26,990 nt of DNA from the NCBI GenBank assembly GCA_938009115.1, contig CALLHZ010000066.1, positions 1 to 26,990 of the forward strand, read 5' to 3'. Below, in pieces: positions 23,688-26,990 of the stretch; positions within the stretch are counted from its first letter, which is position 1, and every line of letters begins with the position of its first letter. This DNA is from an uncultured Clostridia bacterium (lineage in GTDB: Bacteria > Bacillota > Clostridia > Peptostreptococcales > Anaerovoracaceae). The position numbers were made by a program, and so were the translations under genes. Below the pieces are notes generated by a model that worked only from the letters and a program-made list of their open reading frames with translations, ran no database searches and was not told where the DNA came from.

Positions 23688-24971
23688 TCAGAAGATTTCC
23701 TTGCGCATAATGGTAGCTTCCCGCTCCGGGCCGACGGAAATGCTGATCACCGGAAGACCGGTCATCTTTTCGATCTCCTCCACATAGGCTCTGCAGGGAG
23801 CCGGAAGATCCTCGTAAGCCCTGCAACCGCTGATGTCTGCGTTCCAGCCCGGCATCTCTTTGTAAAGCGGTTTGCATTCGGCCAGGAAGTCCAGATCCGC
23901 CGGATAATGATCCACCCTGGTACCATTGTGCTCATAGGCGTAACACACTTTGATGGTATCAAAGGAACTGAGCACGTCCAGCAGCATCAGGGCGATGGAC
24001 GTCATGCCGTTGATCCGGGAAGAATAATTGACGATGACCGCGTCGAACCAGCCGATCCGGCGAGGCCTGCCGGTGGTGACGCCGTATTCGTGGCCGATCT
24101 CCCGGATACGGTCTCCGGTCTCGTCGAGAAGCTCGGTGACAAAGGGTCCTTTTCCGACCCGGGTCGTGTAGGCCTTGACGATGCCCAGCACGTCGGAAAT
24201 GGTGCCGATGCCGATGCCAGAACCGGTGGTGAAGCCGCCGCTGATGGGATGGGAACTGGTCACATACGGATAAGTTCCCAGATCGATATCCAGCAGGGAC
24301 CCCTGGGCGCCCTCGAAGAGCACTTTTTTACCGCTGCGGATCGCTTCGTAGACGAGCACGCCGGTATCTCTGATATAGGGCGCCAGCATCCTGGCATATT
24401 CCAGGTACTCTTTGATCGTGGCCTCTTTGTCCAACGGCGGCGCCTGATAGAGCTTCTCCAGGATTTCGTTCTTCGCATCGATTTGGTCGCCCAGCTTGCG
24501 GGCGAATTTTTCCGGATCCATCATGTCGCAGGTCCGCAGTCCGCTGCGCTGGACCTTGTCCATGTAGCAGGGGCCGATGCCTTTTTTCGTGGTGCCGATA
24601 TCTTCCTTGCCGCGACCCTCTTCGTAGAGCGCGTCCAGCATATAATGATAGGGGAACACCACATGGGCGCGGTCGCTCACGAAGATCCGGTCCGTGGCGA
24701 TGCCGTCCTCAGCCAGCTGGCGGATCTCGGCAAAAAACACTCTCGGGTCAAAAACGACACCGTTGCCCACGATGTTCACGGCTTCGGGATTCAGGATGCC
24801 CGAAGGGACCAAATGAAGAGAATGGCGCTTCCCGTCGATCACCACGCTGTGCCCGGCGTTGCTTCCGCCCTGGGCCCTTACGACCATGTCGGCTTTTTTG
24901 CCGAAATAATCGATCATTTTTCCTTTGCCTTCGTCCCCCCACTGAGAGCCCACGATTGCCAGTGTATTCAT
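23688..24971 (-). CDS. purA: Adenylosuccinate synthetase
   Basis: The 427-residue enzyme is full length. PurA condenses IMP and aspartate with GTP to give adenylosuccinate, the first committed step to AMP. Motifs: GSQWGDEGKGK (8-18) with catalytic D13, NAGHSVV with H41, the IMP loop GIGPCYMDK, and TTGRPRRIGWFD. AAGGAG precedes the ATG at 24971. It lies 36 bases downstream of dnaB in the same leftward run, and its stop is followed by the DnaD-like gene. Confidence 0.98.
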   Translation of the reverse strand: MNTLAIVGSQWGDEGKGKMIDYFGKKADMVVRAQGGSNAGHSVVIDGKRHSLHLVPSGILNPEAVNIVGNGVVFDPRVFFAEIRQLAEDGIATDRIFVSDRAHVVFPYHYMLDALYEEGRGKEDIGTTKKGIGPCYMDKVQRSGLRTCDMMDPEKFARKLGDQIDAKNEILEKLYQAPPLDKEATIKEYLEYARMLAPYIRDTGVLVYEAIRSGKKVLFEGAQGSLLDIDLGTYPYVTSSHPISGGFTTGSGIGIGTISDVLGIVKAYTTRVGKGPFVTELLDETGDRIREIGHEYGVTTGRPRRIGWFDAVIVNYSSRINGMTSIALMLLDVLSSFDTIKVCYAYEHNGTRVDHYPADLDFLAECKPLYKEMPGWNADISGCRAYEDLPAPCRAYVEEIEKMTGLPVISISVGPEREATIMRKEIF

Positions 24972-25007
24972 GTTTACTCCTTCTTTCTGCTGCGCGGCTG
25001 TGAATGT

Positions 25008-26342
25008 CTATTCGAAAGCCATGTCTGCGAACTTCGTAACTGAAGGGATCCAGGTAAGCTTGACGGTCCCGGTTTCCCCCGTACGCTGTTTGGCGATGAT
25101 GATCTCGCAGATGTTGGACTTTTCTTCTCCGTCTTCTTTATAGTAATCGTCCCGGTACAGGAACATGACCACATCGGCATCCTGCTCGATGGCCCCCGAT
25201 TCCCGAAGGTCCGACAAAAGAGGCCTGTGGCTTCCCGGACGCTTTTCCGAGGCGCGGGAAAGCTGGGACAGCACCACCACGGGACATTCCATTTCCCGGG
25301 CCAGCTGCTTCAGATACCGGGAGATGGTGGTGACCTCCTGCTGACGGTTCTCCATGGAGCGATCCGAGGACATCATCTGCAGGTAGTCGATCAGGATAAG
25401 GTCGATCTTCTTTTCGGCGGTGATCCTGCGGCACTTGTTGCGGATCTCCATAACGCCGATGCCTGGGGTGTCGTCGATGAGGATATCGGCCTTGGCCAGT
25501 TTGTCCAACGCCCTGTTGATATCCACCCAGTCGTAGTTTTTTTCATCGCCCATCCGCAATTTTTTGCTGTCGATCCGGGATTCCATTGACAGCAGCCGGA
25601 GTCCCAGCTGCTCCCGGGACATTTCCAAAGAAAAGATCACCACTCTGGCTTTTTTCTTGACGGCGGCATTCTGGGCGATGTTCAGCGCGAAGGCTGTTTT
25701 TCCCATAGAAGGCCGCGCCGCCACGATGATCAGGTCGGATTTCTGCAGTCCTGTGGTCATTTTATCCAAGCCGGTAAAGCCGGTGGAAAGTCCCGGGATG
25801 GCGCCGCCGGTCCGCTCGGCCTCCTGGATACTGTCGATGTTTTTGTTAAGGACCTCCCGAAGGGTGGCATACTGGCTGCTCTGCCGGTTTTTTGCCACCT
25901 CGAAAATGGTCTGCTCCGCATGGTCCAGCACCTGCTCGGACTCCAGCTTTTCACTGTAGCTTTTTTCCACAATGTCTCCGGCCACCTGGATCAGGCGGCG
26001 AAGCATGGCTTTTTCCCGCACGATCCTGGCGTACTGGACCGCATTGGCTGTCGTGGGCACCGCGTTGGAAAGCAGGGCGATATAGCCTCTGCCGCCCACA
26101 GCTTCCAGGCTTTTTCGCCGATTGAGACTGTCCGACAGCGTTACGGCGTCGATGGGCTCGTCCCGCTGATAGAGATCTATCATGCCCTGGTAGATTTCCT
26201 GGTGGGCATGGCTGTAGAAGTCATCGGCGCCGATAACCTCCGACACCTGAAAAAAGACCTCTTTGTCCAGCAAAATGGCCCCCAGTACACTCTTTTCCGC
26301 CTCGTCATTGTGAGGCGGAATGCGTTCCAGCTGTTGTTTCAT
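25008..26342 (-). CDS. dnaB: Replicative DNA helicase DnaB
   Basis: The 444-residue protein is the hexameric replicative helicase (called DnaC in Bacillus). The amino-terminal domain starts PPHNDEAEKSVLGAILLD (9-26), then a linker, then the RecA-type domain from about 180 with Walker A AARPSMGKT (208-216), the H1a/H2 region LILIDYLQMM, the segment VVLSQLSRASEKR and H4 LSDLRESGAIEQDADV. The start at 26342 is chosen over the upstream frame extension to 26543, which would be read through rplI and does not look like protein. GGGGAG lies six bases before the ATG. It sits between rplI and purA, and may load through the DnaD-like protein encoded next. Confidence 0.97.
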   Translation of the reverse strand: MKQQLERIPPHNDEAEKSVLGAILLDKEVFFQVSEVIGADDFYSHAHQEIYQGMIDLYQRDEPIDAVTLSDSLNRRKSLEAVGGRGYIALLSNAVPTTANAVQYARIVREKAMLRRLIQVAGDIVEKSYSEKLESEQVLDHAEQTIFEVAKNRQSSQYATLREVLNKNIDSIQEAERTGGAIPGLSTGFTGLDKMTTGLQKSDLIIVAARPSMGKTAFALNIAQNAAVKKKARVVIFSLEMSREQLGLRLLSMESRIDSKKLRMGDEKNYDWVDINRALDKLAKADILIDDTPGIGVMEIRNKCRRITAEKKIDLILIDYLQMMSSDRSMENRQQEVTTISRYLKQLAREMECPVVVLSQLSRASEKRPGSHRPLLSDLRESGAIEQDADVVMFLYRDDYYKEDGEEKSNICEIIIAKQRTGETGTVKLTWIPSVTKFADMAFE

Positions 26343-26348
26343 ACCTGT

Positions 26349-26354
26349 CTCCCC
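26349..26354 (-). promoter_or_regulatory. Ribosome binding site supporting the dnaB start
   Basis: GGGGAG on the minus strand, six bases from the ATG at 26340-26342. Confidence 0.7.
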
Positions 26355-26367
26355 GCCAGACTGCGGA

Positions 26368-26814
26368 TCACTGCGCTTTGACGTCGACCTTGCATAGGGC
26401 GCTGACGCCCGGGAACAGCTTGATCTCCACCTCCGAAAGTCCGGTCTGCTTGATCGGAGAATCCATGGCGATCTTTTTCTTGTCGATGAGGATGCCAAAG
26501 TCCTTTTGCAGCGCGTCGGCAATATCCTTGGAGGTGATGGCACCGAACAGACGGCCGCCCTCTCCGGCTTTCGCCGAAAGGCTGACGGTCTTGCCCTGGA
26601 TCTGCTCTTTCAACTCTCCGGCCCTGGCCTGATCCAGCTCCCGCTGGGCTTCTATTTCCTTTTTCTTACGCTCCAGGGTCTTCAGATTTGCGGGCGTGGC
26701 TTCCATCGCTTGTTTCTTCGGAATCAAAAGATTCCTGGCATGGCCGTCGCTGACCTTGACCACTTCGCCTGCCCGGCCGATCCCTTTCACGTCGTGTAAT
26801 AATATTACCTGCAT
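26368..26814 (-). CDS. rplI: 50S ribosomal protein L9
   Basis: The 148-residue protein is L9, which binds 23S rRNA and extends a long helix from the ribosome. The amino domain has the signature VILLHDVKGIGRAGEVVKVSDGH and GHARNLLIPKKQA. A long charged connecting helix covers about 42-75, and the carboxyl domain has GGRLFGAITSKDIADAL. AGGAGG precedes the ATG at 26814 and overlaps the end of gdpP (TAGGAGG). The gdpP-rplI-dnaB order is common in Bacillota. Confidence 0.97.
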   Translation of the reverse strand: MQVILLHDVKGIGRAGEVVKVSDGHARNLLIPKKQAMEATPANLKTLERKKKEIEAQRELDQARAGELKEQIQGKTVSLSAKAGEGGRLFGAITSKDIADALQKDFGILIDKKKIAMDSPIKQTGLSEVEIKLFPGVSALCKVDVKAQ

Positions 26815-26827
26815 GTTTTCGCGCCTC

Positions 26828-26990
26828 CTATAGCATCTTCATATCCCGCATGACCCGGACCACCTGATGGATGGCCTCTTCGGGACTTGCGTCCAATTGG
26901 GCGCCGGCAATGGTCAGATGACCGCCTCCGCCCAGCTTTTCCAATATCATCTGCACATTCACCTGTCCCATGGATCTTCCGGAGATCATG
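26828..26990 (-). CDS. gdpP: GdpP-type c-di-AMP phosphodiesterase, C-terminal part (partial)
   Basis: The window holds the last 53 codons and the TAG stop. The readable end begins MISGRSMGQVNVQ and continues ILEKLGGGGHLTIAGAQL, the DHHA1 subdomain of GdpP/YybT proteins, where the GGGGH loop binds the nucleotide phosphate. GdpP is a membrane protein with PAS, degenerate GGDEF and DHH-DHHA1 domains that hydrolyses cyclic di-AMP. Its place just before rplI and dnaB supports the assignment. The body of the gene lies beyond base 26990. Confidence 0.88.
   Translation of the reverse strand, partial: MISGRSMGQVNVQMILEKLGGGGHLTIAGAQLDASPEEAIHQVVRVMRDMKML

Noticed and set aside
23679..25043. Long open frame on the plus strand, about 450 codons
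   Set aside because: It is the exact complement of purA, which has full-length motifs. No family signature is visible in the plus-strand translation.
26343..26543. Amino-terminal extension of DnaB
   Set aside because: The added 67 residues come from an alternative frame of rplI, are Arg/Ser/Pro rich, and precede the standard DnaB amino end.

Overview
The window is a gene-dense stretch of a Bacillota chromosome, most likely a Clostridia-class anaerobe of moderately high GC. Support comes from a WalR/WalK two-component pair, RNase M5, a DivIC-type division protein, a DnaD-type primosome protein, a GdpP tail next to rplI, strong AGGAGG ribosome binding sites, and oxygen-independent metabolism genes (split transketolase, UroD-type methyltransferase, CofE-like ligase). 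The exact family cannot be fixed from the sequence. No tRNA, rRNA, CRISPR array, insertion sequence or phage gene is visible. No stretch over 300 bases lacks a gene; the two largest gaps (8645-8847 and 14223-14420) are divergent promoter regions.

Layout, left to right. (1) 1-61: tail of a seryl-tRNA synthetase on +, ending in a two-way terminator. (2) 138-4995, minus: one compact run walR-walK-divIC-rnmV-rsmA-ridA, from an extended -10 promoter just upstream of walR. It links envelope stress sensing, septum formation, 5S rRNA maturation and 16S rRNA methylation. (3) 5084-8644, minus, and 8848-9879, plus: a sugar or polyol catabolic locus. Transketolase N and C subunits, a class II aldolase/epimerase and a SorC-type regulator form one operon, divergent from a zinc polyol dehydrogenase. 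Both promoters are near-consensus and each has a palindrome about 25 bases downstream of its expected start, so one repressor probably controls both sides. (4) 9950-14222, minus: DUF212 membrane protein, aminotransferase, ACT-like small protein, CobW-type GTPase and a UroD-family methyltransferase fused to a thioredoxin-like domain. (5) 14421-17696, plus: a ribbon-helix-helix protein and ClpB. (6) 17750-26990, minus: gdpP tail, rplI, dnaB, purA, a DnaD-like protein carrying a DnaI-type zinc module, a membrane M23 peptidase, a CofE-like ligase and a diguanylate cyclase, closed by a two-way terminator shared with clpB.

The most unusual items are the UroD-thioredoxin fusion with its CobW/ACT partners, the DnaD protein that ends where a DnaI ATPase domain would begin, the transketolase pair lacking a normally invariant histidine, the ribbon-helix-helix gene ahead of clpB, and the M23 peptidase with a very large charged amino-terminal region.
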